This document shows positions 1 through 9,352 of a stretch of DNA of 64,000 bases, piece by piece; position 1 is the first letter of the stretch; each line of letters opens with the position of its first letter. The notes under the pieces are model-generated. The model did not search any database and was not told the DNA's origin. It saw only the letters and a program-made list of their open reading frames with translations. The stretch spans positions 37,661 through 101,660 of the forward strand of contig NZ_CAMJOS010000010.1 of NCBI RefSeq assembly GCF_946407605.1, given 5' to 3'. The position numbers were made by a program, and so were the translations under genes. The DNA comes from an uncultured Prevotella sp. Its GTDB lineage: Bacteria; Bacteroidota; Bacteroidia; Bacteroidales; Bacteroidaceae.

Positions 1-3000
1 GGTGTAGGCTGAGATATACTGGTCGTAGACATAGACAGAACCCTTGATATACCAATAGTGGGCAGGCACCCTGTTGGTGCCTAAATAGCGGTTGCTGATG
101 TTATAGCAGTCGTCGATAATGGTCTGGGTGCTGTGTACAAAGTTACCTGAGGTTTCCCATTCCTTCTGATTTGGATCATCAGCATCGCTGGTTGTGGAAG
201 GTTCTGAGTACTCATAGTCCCAGTGGGTGACAGCACCGCTATTCAGTGCAGTCAGTGTGGTGTTCTTATGGCCAGTCTTGCTGCGCACACCGTGAATGTT
301 CTTGGCATAGACGAAACCACCACCAATACCGGTTGATACGTTAATCAGGTCAAGCTCAACAACACCGGTGATGGGACCCCATACCTTTTCATAGAGGCCG
401 TTGCCAGTGCTTTCCTCGGTGGTGATTTCCAGATATACGCCTGAAGCCAGGGCCACCTTGTTATGGCTGTTACCGTTGTTGCGCTTGCGCTCATTGTGGT
501 GCAATTTCTTCCAGTCGTAGAAGGTCTGGTTAAGCGGTGTGCCAGTAATATTCAAACCGGAAATAGAGCGCAGCTTATACAAAGCTTCTACTGTGTTTGC
601 AGTAATTGTTTCACCACTGACGGTAACACCAGGAATGGCTGCGGCAGCGGTCAAAGTTTTTGTTTTATCATCAGCTGTGAGATCACTCTTTAATGTAATC
701 GAGGCTCCTGTCGGGTTAAGGTCTGGTCCGTACGTTTCAGTATTTTCATTATCTGTGGTACGAATAGCGCCATAACCGTTGGTGTCGCTTTCGCCACCGA
801 AGTCTACATCGCTGGACAGCGCACCGAGATAGTTCACAATATTATATATACCGAAGTAGTTGCCATGCTGGTAAGCCTCGGTCCCTTCTGCATCACCGGC
901 AGAGGAGATTTTCTTATTCAGCGAAACCTCACGAACACGGTTGATGGTGTAGTTGGTCAGGTCTACCTCGTCGGGCACACGGTCACGGGCTCCCTGCATC
1001 ACCATACGGCTACCCCAGACGCCACAGAAGTCGGCACGCTGAATGGTGTTCATAGGACGACCGGCATAGACGGGCAGCACACCGCTCTCTTCCCAGAAGT
1101 AGGGCTTGTCTTTACCATCAACAAGGCGACTGTTAGGCATCCATTCGTCATTAACTTTCTTAAGAACATCTATATTATTGTACTTGATAGATACCATGAC
1201 AGGTGTCTGGGTGCCCTCTACATATATGATATTACCCTGATTGTCTTTCTTTTCTGTGAGGAACAGGGTCAGCAGTTCATCGTAGGTGATAGTAGAAGCC
1301 TTAGTGGTTGTGCTGCCCTCTGTAGTAGATTTCTTATAGTTGGTGCCCTCCTTGTCTGTACAGTTTTCTATACAGGTGAATTTCAACTCGTAATAGTCGG
1401 CCTCACGGGCTGGCAGGGCTTTATACTGATCAATGGTGATCTCCTCAGCAATTGAGTAGTAGTCGGTACCGTAGTTGGTAATGTTCAACTCACGATAGCC
1501 GTCAACCAGCGTCAGGTTTCCATCGCCGTAAAGACCACCCTGGTGGTTGGTGCCCAGTGAAATCAGGTCGCGGTGATAGACGTCGTTGATAGACGCAGTG
1601 GCGTTACCAAACACAGAGGCGACGTTGGCATTGGTGACTGACTTACCAGAAGGCGTGTTACCACCGGCAAACACTGCATTGTGGATGATGATACCATAGG
1701 GGTCTAAGTTGTCCCATCTGCGGTCTGCATTTTTCTTGCCAAGCGTGTTCAATGCGGCTGTGGGAACATAAGAGCCAGAGAGATAGGTACGGTCAAAGGT
1801 GATGCCGTCAGCCGCTGTAACTATGCCATTAGCATCAATACCTGCAAGTTGGTCAGAAGATTTCAGATAGTCTAAGTCAATTTCTGCCACCTCCTGGCCT
1901 TTGGCATATTTGATGCCAGTAAACGACAAATCGGCAAACGACATACAATGTGGCTCAATCAGCACCTTACAGTCCTCAGTGAACATTCTCTCATCATCAC
2001 CTTTTTCATTCTTTTCAGTAAAGAACCCTTCGTTGTCAATAGTGGCACCGGCAGGTACTTGGGCATCATCGGCCCATTTATGCTTATAATAATAGCCTTG
2101 ATAGTTATAATCCTTATGGTTTGGATCGAGTCCTGCATTGTAACGTACTCCGACACTGACACCCTTACCAAAGCTGCCATCAGCATTCTCATAGGCACTA
2201 TACACATATCCGATATCACCACCGCCGAAGACGTTACCGTCGCCATAGTCCAGACGGGCGGCAGAACCAATCTCACCACCATGGATGTGTACCTCGGTCT
2301 GACCGAACACACAACCGTCGGCATGCAGCTTACCATAGCGTCCCAGGTTGTCGTAACCACGACCGCCGCCAAAGACATTGCGATTCACATGGCCGCCATA
2401 CATCTCAATATGTGTTTTACCAGGACGGTAGAGACCTGACAGTGTGCGGACAATGTCCTCACCATGCTTTGTCTCAGTGATGGCACCACGACCTATGGCT
2501 GCAATCTCACCGCCACCGAAGGCGCTATTACGGATATGACCACCGAGAATCTTCACGTGAGTCTTGTCCACACTACTGTTATCGACATAACCGCCGCCGA
2601 AGACGTTACCAGCATCGTCCAGATTGCGGTTGGGGATAAACTCACCTGTGGTCTGGTCTTTATAGGTGTCGTCGATAATCTTCTCCTCGTAGTGATCCTC
2701 GATGGTTTCGTCTGTATCAATAATCCATCCCATCTCGTTCTGCTTCTGGTTGGCATTCAGGTGCACATAACCAATATAACCGTTGTTCACGGTGATATTG
2801 GTAGTACCAAACACAGCACCACCCTCGCCGCCGCCATAGGCATTACGCTGAACGGTGGGCTTACCATTGGTGAAGCTACTTCCACCGATGTCACCGATGA
2901 CCACGTGGGTCTCACCGTCGATGTCACGCGCCGTGGTGGTGCTGATGTCACCGGCATGATAGCCTACACCACCTTCCCAGCCGCCGCCATAGACGTTACG

Positions 3001-6000
3001 TACCGAACCGCCCTTGACATAGACATTGGCTGAAGCGGTGAAGCCATAGGGATTGTAATCTTCACTTTCGGAGTCACCATTGTAAGTACCCACACCAAAG
3101 AGGTCGTAAATAGAGCCGGAAGTTCCTGCGGCATAGAGGTCTTTCTTGACTGTACCGCCGAGCAGGGCAATATAGGTGGTGCCATAGACGTCGCCACTCA
3201 ATGCGGCTGACGACTTACCATAACCACCACCATAGGCATAGCCGCTAACAGTGGCACCCTCATGGATAATCACGTTGGTGTCGTATTTCTTGAACCTCTT
3301 TGCCTTTTCATCAGAAGAATAGTTGCTGTAGTCGCGGTCGTCCATATCAGCTGTTCGTGCCAACTTACTGTTTGCAAGGTTGGTGGCTGTGTTGTCGACA
3401 TAATCCGTGTAAGCAAGCTTACCACTACCATCTGTTGCAGTCGGAACGAAGTAGCTACCTAAGGTCCAGGCATTCTTCCAGTCGGCAGCCCATTTTGCTT
3501 TCAGTTCGTCAGTATTCGGGATGCGGACTCCATTAGCAATGCTCCATTTACTTTCGTCATTCCAGTATGGATCATCTTTTGCGATCTGGTCAGAAGGACC
3601 GTCCTTATACAACTGCATGTACTTCTGTACACTCTCGTCGTTGAGCACATGGCCCATCATACCGCCACCATAGACCTCATAGACGCTGGCACCGGGCCAG
3701 AGGTTCACCTCGGTATACTCCGCCCAGGTGTCCTGACCCAGACCGGCACCAAACACCGCGGTGGTATATTTTGTGTTCAGGTCTTTATAAACTGGTGAGT
3801 AGATATTGACCTTGGCATAGAGCGTACGGCGCTCGTTGTTGTTACCGCCATAGATGTAACCCATCACGGTGGCTGTAGAGCTGTTGTAGTTCACGTTCGA
3901 CTCATACACATCGCAAGGAGGCAGAATCTGGGTACCATAGGCACCTCCGAAGATGTTTCCATACTTCTTAAGATGCTTGGTCTTTCCTGGGTCATCATCT
4001 GTATCGGGCTCGGTGGAGTACATCGAGATGGTAGAGCCATTGGGCACATTGATGACCGTACGACGGGTCACACCTTCGTTGTAACTACCACCGATGACAT
4101 TACCAATCTGGCCGTGTAGCAGGTCAATGATACACGAGGCTTTGTCGAGGTCGAAACCAGCTGCTGTCGATGTGGCATAGTCATATTTCATACCCATGCC
4201 GTTGTAACTGCCGGAACCGAAAATCTCGGTGGTCTTGAAGTTCGGTAAGGTATTCGGGATATCGACAAGCACATAACTGCGGTCCTGAATCTTGTCGCCG
4301 TCGCGGTTGCCGGGGAAGCCGGTGCTACCGCCAAAGACGCCATGAACCTCATTATTGTCATCCTCAACAGGACGGAGATTCACGAAGGAACTCTCTTGCA
4401 CGGGCATTGAACAGCCTGCGCCATAGAGATCTGTGTTGGTATAGTCATAATAGCCATAACCACCACCGAAGATGGTATCTACACGGCCTCTCAGATACTC
4501 CACATAGGTAGAAGGCGCCTTGATCACATCGGGAACGTTATCGGGGTGCTCTGTGTCGTAGCCATGAATCATGGCCTTCTTCTGGTCGTAGTTCTCAATG
4601 CGAGAGGTGAAGTCATAGCCCTCTCTGTAATGGCCCTCGATAGTGCCACCGAAGTCGTTACCGCCATAGACGATATCTCGAACCCAGGGGAAGCCGCTCT
4701 TATAGTCACCGCTGCCGTTGGGCTGTCTGCCGATGTACACCTCGGTATGTCCCAAAATGTTGGCATCGCTGGCACCACCGAAGGCATCGTAGATACGTCC
4801 GTTGCCCAGGTTCACATAGGTGTTGCCGCAGACGTCACCTTCGTTACCGCCACCATATATATATTCGGTCTCAGCCAGTTCTTCAACATATCCCTCGTTT
4901 GAGGTGGCTCTGGGGCGGCCGTTCAGGTTCACAGTACTGCTATAGCGGGGGTCGAACTCATAGTTACCTTCGCTATTCTTCTTGCCTACGACACCTTTCT
5001 CACCACCGCCGTAAACCTGGAAGGCATAGCCCTTGTGCAGGTTCACCGTGGTGCTGCCCCATATCTCGGTATCCTCACCATAGCCGGCACCGAATACTGA
5101 CAGGGCTACAGCCATCACGTCGTCGCGCTGGTCAAGCAGTTCAACACCAGAAGCGGGATAACCATAGATACCAGTGCCTGTGCCGAACACGTTTTCTTTC
5201 TTCAGCACGTCCTCCTTGATGTTGATGACCACGTTGCCGTTCACATGACCACTGTTATAGCAGCCGCCATAAACGTTACCGCCCAGCAGACGTACATCTT
5301 CGTCGATGGGGCTGTTCGGGACTTCGACGAAGTCCTGTTCATCGCCTTGGCTATACTGGCTACCGTCAGCGGTAATGCTTCCTCCAGAGGGTACGGTATG
5401 CTTGGTATAGTTATTAGCTACATAGGTGTAATACGTGCTACCTGCTGCAAGTGCCGTCTCGGCAGCAATTCTGCTGTACGTGACCTTGTCATCAACTGTT
5501 TCCTTTCGATAGTATTGATCAGAGGCGGTTACTGTAATGCCACCAGTTGGTACCGTATGCTCTACGTATGGAGTATAGGTGTAATATACAGTTCCTGCAG
5601 TCAACTCCGTACCTGTTTTATAAGCGGTATAGGGATACCCCCACTTGTTGGTGTTCCAGATGAGGTCTGTATTGTTATCGTTCCAGCGCAGCGGCGTGAT
5701 GGTCAGGTTTTCAAGGTTAATCTCCAGACGGTCCTTGATGGCGCCACTTTCTGATTTGGTATCGGTGAAGAAGGTCGAGCTGGTGGCGCCACGCTCGTCT
5801 TTGGCTCCCAGCACACCACCCTCATAGTCTGCGTTGTAGGTGCCAGCAGCAACGTTGGCATTGTTACAACCACCCACGAACTTGTCGTAGATGTTCAGAC
5901 CGTGGCTGATGCTATAGCTATTGTGGCCAGGAATAGCCATACTACCTACATTACCACCACAGAAGAACGAACCCACATAGCTTGAGAATTCGTCGTAGGT

Positions 6001-7995
6001 GTCCTTATCGCTCTGGGCATCACCGTCGAACACAACGTCGGGCAGCTTAGTCATCACCACGCCGTCCATATACTCGGCAAAGGTGTCAGAGCTGGTCAGG
6101 AAAAGGGTGCTGTAGTCGCCATCGCCTCCCGATGTAGAAAGAGAACCGTCAGTTTCTTTCATAATGGCTCCATCCTTCACGCGGCCGGCATAAAGCTCCA
6201 GAATGTCGTTGTTAAGCATACTGGTACCGTTGTTGCCGAGAAACACATTATCGGCAACAACATGAGAGCCGAACTTGATTTCCATCATAGGACTCGTAAC
6301 CTTTGAGTCCATTGATGCACTGTTACCACCGCAATATACGCCACCGTGGATGATGGTGCTTTGAGCTCCGGGGCCATTACCCTTCAAACGGATAGACACC
6401 TGCTCGGCATTAGGACGGAATTTGTTGAGGGCTTGGGCTGATTCCAATTGGGTAAATGTGGAACCTTCCGACTTGTCCAATATCTTATTAACATCGTAGT
6501 AGAAGTCCTTATACAAATCCATGGCTCCTAAGTCGGCATTATCGGTATAGGCATACGAGCCGTTGCCGCCGCCATAGACATCGCCATAGACGGTGGTATA
6601 GATACCTATGGCATTGCCACCATAGACCGTACCCGAGATGTCGTTACCACCATAGACATTGGTGATTTGACCGCCCCTGACCAGTGTACGAGCCGCCAAG
6701 CCAGTGGGGAAGTTATAGCCCGGCAGGTTACCCACCGTGATATCCTCTCCAGAGGAATCCAACGGTCTGACGTCAGAACGGCGGCAACCGCCATAGACGT
6801 TATAGACTGACAGCGCATTTTTATAATAAGGTATAGGATCTATTTCCAACAGCAGACCCGTAGGACTGGTCATTCGACCTTCGTTACCGCCGGAATACAG
6901 GTCACGAATCAAGCCTTTTTGCAGGTTCCATGTCGGGCGGATGGCCATGTCAGCCTTGTTGTTACCACCATAGACTCGGGCGAAGTTAAAGTTGGTATTG
7001 TCAAGGTGTGCCTGGAAGGTCTTCAGCTGAACTCGTTCCTTCAGATAGTTAAAGGTGTTAGCTGCGTACCATTTAAGAGAATGCTCAGCTTCGGACTCTA
7101 AGTCTGAAATTTTTTCAGAATCTGATGACCACTGTGCTTGAGCGTAATTGGCAATCAACGTACTAAGACCCTGACTTTCGTTGCGGATGCTGATGGTGGT
7201 GTTATCCGTCACCGTAGCATTGTTACCACCGCCATAGAGGTGGGCTATACAGCCACCCTTGATTTCCAGATAGGTCTTGCCCAGCACCGGCAGGTAGGTC
7301 TTGTCCTTGTCAACGGTGATGGTGGCAATCGGTTTATCGCCAACCTTCTTAGGAATCAGATAGACATCATAAGTCTTGGTCTCGCTGGTTCTCTTGGAGG
7401 CGTCTTCCTCGTATTTATATTCACCATTGCCGCCGCCAAACAGACTGCCGACGACAACGGCGTAGTTCTCAATAGTATCACCAGACTCAACCTTTGATGA
7501 GCGGCTGGTACGAACATAGGCATTCCATGTCTCATCGACGATATTCGTCTCAGGATGTGCCTTCTTATAGTTCTCCTTGGCCTTATCCTTTGTTCCTGCA
7601 GTAGTAATCTCTGCGGCTGTAGGCTCAGGAACGACGTCGGTCAGTCCCCTCGGGTTATCTTCCGTCTTCACAGGAACGGTCGATGAGCCGATGGTGCCGG
7701 CAATATCGTTACCGCCATAGACATTGGTGATGAAGATGTCGCCAGAGGCCTCCTCTCCGTCGATGTTGACGTAGGCACGGCCTCCCACGTCGGCCATTCG
7801 GGCTCCGGCATAGACGTTGTTCAGGTCACCGTTCTTCACCGTCACGTTGGTGTTGCCCTTTACCTTACCCTTGTTGCCGCCGCCATATACGTTACCACCA
7901 ATCTTAGGCGCAGTGTCCTTAGACACAGGCTCCTGTCCCAGAGCAACAACTGTGCTCAGGAGTCCCAGAATCAATATGGTGATAAACTTTCTCAT
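1..7995 (-). CDS. giant secreted Gly/Tyr/Asn repeat surface protein (3' end outside window)
   Basis: The frame is open from ATG at 7995 through base 1, so at least 2,665 residues are visible and the C-terminus is missing. It begins with a signal peptide (MRKFITILILGLLSTVVALG). The rest is built from 35 or more degenerate units centred on N-V-Y-G-G-G-N, N-V-F-G-G-G or similar, each followed by a short beta-strand-like stretch. This is the pattern of a long beta-solenoid adhesin or stalk; no catalytic motif was seen. Near residues 780-880 two YYTY modules occur in tandem (separate entry). It lies 72 bp after a fimbrillin-like gene, same strand, and is probably co-transcribed with the fimbrial genes. 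Surface adhesin or tip function is inference. Opposite-strand frames here are by-products of the repeats. Confidence 0.85.
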   Translation of the reverse strand, partial: MRKFITILILGLLSTVVALGQEPVSKDTAPKIGGNVYGGGNKGKVKGNTNVTVKNGDLNNVYAGARMADVGGRAYVNIDGEEASGDIFITNVYGGNDIAGTIGSSTVPVKTEDNPRGLTDVVPEPTAAEITTAGTKDKAKENYKKAHPETNIVDETWNAYVRTSRSSKVESGDTIENYAVVVGSLFGGGNGEYKYEEDASKRTSETKTYDVYLIPKKVGDKPIATITVDKDKTYLPVLGKTYLEIKGGCIAHLYGGGNNATVTDNTTISIRNESQGLSTLIANYAQAQWSSDSEKISDLESEAEHSLKWYAANTFNYLKERVQLKTFQAHLDNTNFNFARVYGGNNKADMAIRPTWNLQKGLIRDLYSGGNEGRMTSPTGLLLEIDPIPYYKNALSVYNVYGGCRRSDVRPLDSSGEDITVGNLPGYNFPTGLAARTLVRGGQITNVYGGNDISGTVYGGNAIGIYTTVYGDVYGGGNGSYAYTDNADLGAMDLYKDFYYDVNKILDKSEGSTFTQLESAQALNKFRPNAEQVSIRLKGNGPGAQSTIIHGGVYCGGNSASMDSKVTSPMMEIKFGSHVVADNVFLGNNGTSMLNNDILELYAGRVKDGAIMKETDGSLSTSGGDGDYSTLFLTSSDTFAEYMDGVVMTKLPDVVFDGDAQSDKDTYDEFSSYVGSFFCGGNVGSMAIPGHNSYSISHGLNIYDKFVGGCNNANVAAGTYNADYEGGVLGAKDERGATSSTFFTDTKSESGAIKDRLEINLENLTITPLRWNDNNTDLIWNTNKWGYPYTAYKTGTELTAGTVYYTYTPYVEHTVPTGGITVTASDQYYRKETVDDKVTYSRIAAETALAAGSTYYTYVANNYTKHTVPSGGSITADGSQYSQGDEQDFVEVPNSPIDEDVRLLGGNVYGGCYNSGHVNGNVVINIKEDVLKKENVFGTGTGIYGYPASGVELLDQRDDVMAVALSVFGAGYGEDTEIWGSTTVNLHKGYAFQVYGGGEKGVVGKKNSEGNYEFDPRYSSTVNLNGRPRATSNEGYVEELAETEYIYGGGNEGDVCGNTYVNLGNGRIYDAFGGASDANILGHTEVYIGRQPNGSGDYKSGFPWVRDIVYGGNDFGGTIEGHYREGYDFTSRIENYDQKKAMIHGYDTEHPDNVPDVIKAPSTYVEYLRGRVDTIFGGGYGYYDYTNTDLYGAGCSMPVQESSFVNLRPVEDDNNEVHGVFGGSTGFPGNRDGDKIQDRSYVLVDIPNTLPNFKTTEIFGSGSYNGMGMKYDYATSTAAGFDLDKASCIIDLLHGQIGNVIGGSYNEGVTRRTVINVPNGSTISMYSTEPDTDDDPGKTKHLKKYGNIFGGAYGTQILPPCDVYESNVNYNSSTATVMGYIYGGNNNERRTLYAKVNIYSPVYKDLNTKYTTAVFGAGLGQDTWAEYTEVNLWPGASVYEVYGGGMMGHVLNDESVQKYMQLYKDGPSDQIAKDDPYWNDESKWSIANGVRIPNTDELKAKWAADWKNAWTLGSYFVPTATDGSGKLAYTDYVDNTATNLANSKLARTADMDDRDYSNYSSDEKAKRFKKYDTNVIIHEGATVSGYAYGGGYGKSSAALSGDVYGTTYIALLGGTVKKDLYAAGTSGSIYDLFGVGTYNGDSESEDYNPYGFTASANVYVKGGSVRNVYGGGWEGGVGYHAGDISTTTARDIDGETHVVIGDIGGSSFTNGKPTVQRNAYGGGEGGAVFGTTNITVNNGYIGYVHLNANQKQNEMGWIIDTDETIEDHYEEKIIDDTYKDQTTGEFIPNRNLDDAGNVFGGGYVDNSSVDKTHVKILGGHIRNSAFGGGEIAAIGRGAITETKHGEDIVRTLSGLYRPGKTHIEMYGGHVNRNVFGGGRGYDNLGRYGKLHADGCVFGQTEVHIHGGEIGSAARLDYGDGNVFGGGDIGYVYSAYENADGSFGKGVSVGVRYNAGLDPNHKDYNYQGYYYKHKWADDAQVPAGATIDNEGFFTEKNEKGDDERMFTEDCKVLIEPHCMSFADLSFTGIKYAKGQEVAEIDLDYLKSSDQLAGIDANGIVTAADGITFDRTYLSGSYVPTAALNTLGKKNADRRWDNLDPYGIIIHNAVFAGGNTPSGKSVTNANVASVFGNATASINDVYHRDLISLGTNHQGGLYGDGNLTLVDGYRELNITNYGTDYYSIAEEITIDQYKALPAREADYYELKFTCIENCTDKEGTNYKKSTTEGSTTTKASTITYDELLTLFLTEKKDNQGNIIYVEGTQTPVMVSIKYNNIDVLKKVNDEWMPNSRLVDGKDKPYFWEESGVLPVYAGRPMNTIQRADFCGVWGSRMVMQGARDRVPDEVDLTNYTINRVREVSLNKKISSAGDAEGTEAYQHGNYFGIYNIVNYLGALSSDVDFGGESDTNGYGAIRTTDNENTETYGPDLNPTGASITLKSDLTADDKTKTLTAAAAIPGVTVSGETITANTVEALYKLRSISGLNITGTPLNQTFYDWKKLHHNERKRNNGNSHNKVALASGVYLEITTEESTGNGLYEKVWGPITGVVELDLINVSTGIGGGFVYAKNIHGVRSKTGHKNTTLTALNSGAVTHWDYEYSEPSTTSDADDPNQKEWETSGNFVHSTQTIIDDCYNISNRYLGTNRVPAHYWYIKGSVYVYDQYISAYT
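5344..5622 (-). repeat. tandem YYTY modules inside the giant protein
   Basis: Two adjacent units of about 45 residues. One reads TGTELTAGTVYYTYTPYVEH then TVPTGGITVTASDQY; the next reads ETALAAGSTYYTYVANNYTK then HTVPSGGSITADGSQY. The same G-T-x-Y-Y-x-Y core occurs near the C-termini of fimbrillins 13159-15024 (PGTKYYTKY) and 15155-17614 (DGTAYYYYD), so a small module is shared across this locus. Confidence 0.75.
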
Positions 7996-8082
7996 TTATC
8001 TTTCAATTTTCAACTTTCAACTTTCAACTTTCCGCTCGGCTTTGCCGCTTGGCTCGTCCAAGAACTTTCAACTTTCCACTTT
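7996..8082. repeat. CTTTCAA heptamer array with embedded two-hairpin element
   Basis: The spacer between the 419-residue lipoprotein gene and the giant gene is almost entirely CTTTCAA/CTTTCCA heptamers. They are interrupted at 8033-8064 by a two-hairpin element. On the minus strand this reads GTTC, then TTGG-ACGAG-CCAA, then CGGC-AAA-GCCG, then AGCG. The heptamers also supply the last codons (K-V-E-S) and the TGA stop of the upstream gene. Confidence 0.85.
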
Positions 8083-9327
8083 TACAGTTGGATTATCCAG
8101 ATCCGGTTCCGACAGCATATACAGATACGTCGGCTGAACGGTCAGATTGATTGTATATCTGTGTCCGCGTTTTGCTGAGGTCTGACCAAGGAACAACTTA
8201 GTGATATCAAGCGTGTTCGTGGCCTTACAGTCCTTGCGGATGAGGTTATTATTCAAGTCATAGACATCGTAGGTGGTGGTCAGTTTCACCTTGGTGACTG
8301 CGTCGGGCATGAAGCTGCCCTGGAATGTCTTGTAGTCTGTGTTCAACTCCTCGCCGTCCTCGTTGGTATAGAAGGTGCCAGTGCCCGTCTCGGTGCCGCT
8401 AGGCGTAAAGACGATATTGGTGAGGGGGTTGTCGCCCGATGCGTTGGCCTCAATTGTGATGACTGCTTTCATCTTTTTCTTCGTTGGCGTGTCACCAGTG
8501 AAAGCCTGCAGACTCAGCTCCTTCAGCTTGATGGTGCGCAGGGCGTTATAGTCACGGTGTACTCTTATATTGAAGCGCATGGCGGCGTAGAGGTGGTCAA
8601 ACAGCAGATAGACGTAGTTGCCGCCAGTACCGTCAGTGCCCGTGGTCCGGGCTTCATACCTGAAATCACCGCGCTTCAGTCCTGTGACGCTGTAGTCTGT
8701 CGGGTCAGCCTTATAGTCGTCCTTGCCGTTCTTGGCACCGATAATCACGCAGAGGTCATAACCCATCACGGTGTTCAGCTGCTCTAATGTCAGCACAGCA
8801 CCGTCGGCATAGGTCTTGCCCGCACCCGTCAGATGCTCAATCTTTGGCTCCACGAAATCCTCGTGAGGAATGTAGCCATAGAGGTAATAGCTCGTTGCCT
8901 CCAGGTTCTTCTTGCTCACGCGCCATTTGCCGCTACTCTTATAGAAGAACTCCTCTTCCATATTCTCTTTATAGTCATTGTCCGACTCTCCATCCTTCTG
9001 CTCTCTGGCGAAGAACACGCTGATGGGCATGTCTGCCAGAATCTCGTCGATGCTATAGTCCGAGGGCGGTATCCAGCCTCTGGTAATACCATTGGCCTCC
9101 TCAAAACCAGACACATAGCCGTTGACCTCCAGCGAGGTCATCTCCGGTGCAGTCTCGTCGTCAGACGAGCAACCCATAAGAAGTGAAGAGTGAAGAGTGA
9201 AGAGTGAAGAATTTGCTACCGCCAATAGGAGGCTATACCTGATATTGTGAGAGCATAGCTCAACTAGATGCCGAGTTGCTCTCTGCATCTTGTCAACTAT
9301 AGTAGCTATGTTAATTCTTTTCTTCAT
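8068..9327 (-). CDS. fimbrillin-like lipoprotein
   Basis: 419 residues. The lipobox L-L-M-G-C followed by S-S-D-D predicts an outer-membrane lipoprotein. The body resembles Bacteroidales fimbrillin-family subunits, with late motifs GHRYTINLTV and PTYLYMLSEPDLDNP typical of the C-terminal fimbrillin fold. A heptamer array (9180-9212) encodes [11 protein letters not shown] inside the signal peptide, right next to the lipobox, making the leader unusually long (about 51 residues). The last residues K-V-E-S and the stop are encoded by another array. It lies between another fimbrillin-like gene and the giant protein, so a minor, adaptor or tip subunit is likely. Exact subunit role unknown. Confidence 0.8.
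   Translation of the reverse strand: MKKRINIATIVDKMQRATRHLVELCSHNIRYSLLLAVANSSLFTLHSSLLMGCSSDDETAPEMTSLEVNGYVSGFEEANGITRGWIPPSDYSIDEILADMPISVFFAREQKDGESDNDYKENMEEEFFYKSSGKWRVSKKNLEATSYYLYGYIPHEDFVEPKIEHLTGAGKTYADGAVLTLEQLNTVMGYDLCVIIGAKNGKDDYKADPTDYSVTGLKRGDFRYEARTTGTDGTGGNYVYLLFDHLYAAMRFNIRVHRDYNALRTIKLKELSLQAFTGDTPTKKKMKAVITIEANASGDNPLTNIVFTPSGTETGTGTFYTNEDGEELNTDYKTFQGSFMPDAVTKVKLTTTYDVYDLNNNLIRKDCKATNTLDITKLFLGQTSAKRGHRYTINLTVQPTYLYMLSEPDLDNPTVKVES
9180..9212. repeat. CTTCACT heptamer array inside a signal peptide
   Basis: About four tandem 7-nt units (AGTGAAG on plus, CTTCACT on minus), in frame at codons 38-49 of the lipoprotein gene. The array encodes the hydrophobic stretch before the lipobox cysteine. 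Confidence 0.85.
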
Positions 9328-9352
9328 TCTTAACTCTTAACTCTTAACTCAC
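9328..9352. repeat. CTTAACT heptamer array forming an intergenic spacer
   Basis: Three units of AGTTAAG (minus) fill the whole gap between the TGA of the 392-residue gene (9351-9349) and the ATG at 9327. The stop codon's GA is itself in register with the repeat. Confidence 0.8.

Noticed and set aside
865..5754. Plus-strand frames of 100-200 codons within the first 8 kb
   Set aside because: All are antisense to the Gly/Tyr/Asn repeat protein, whose minus frame stays open over the full 7,995 bp.
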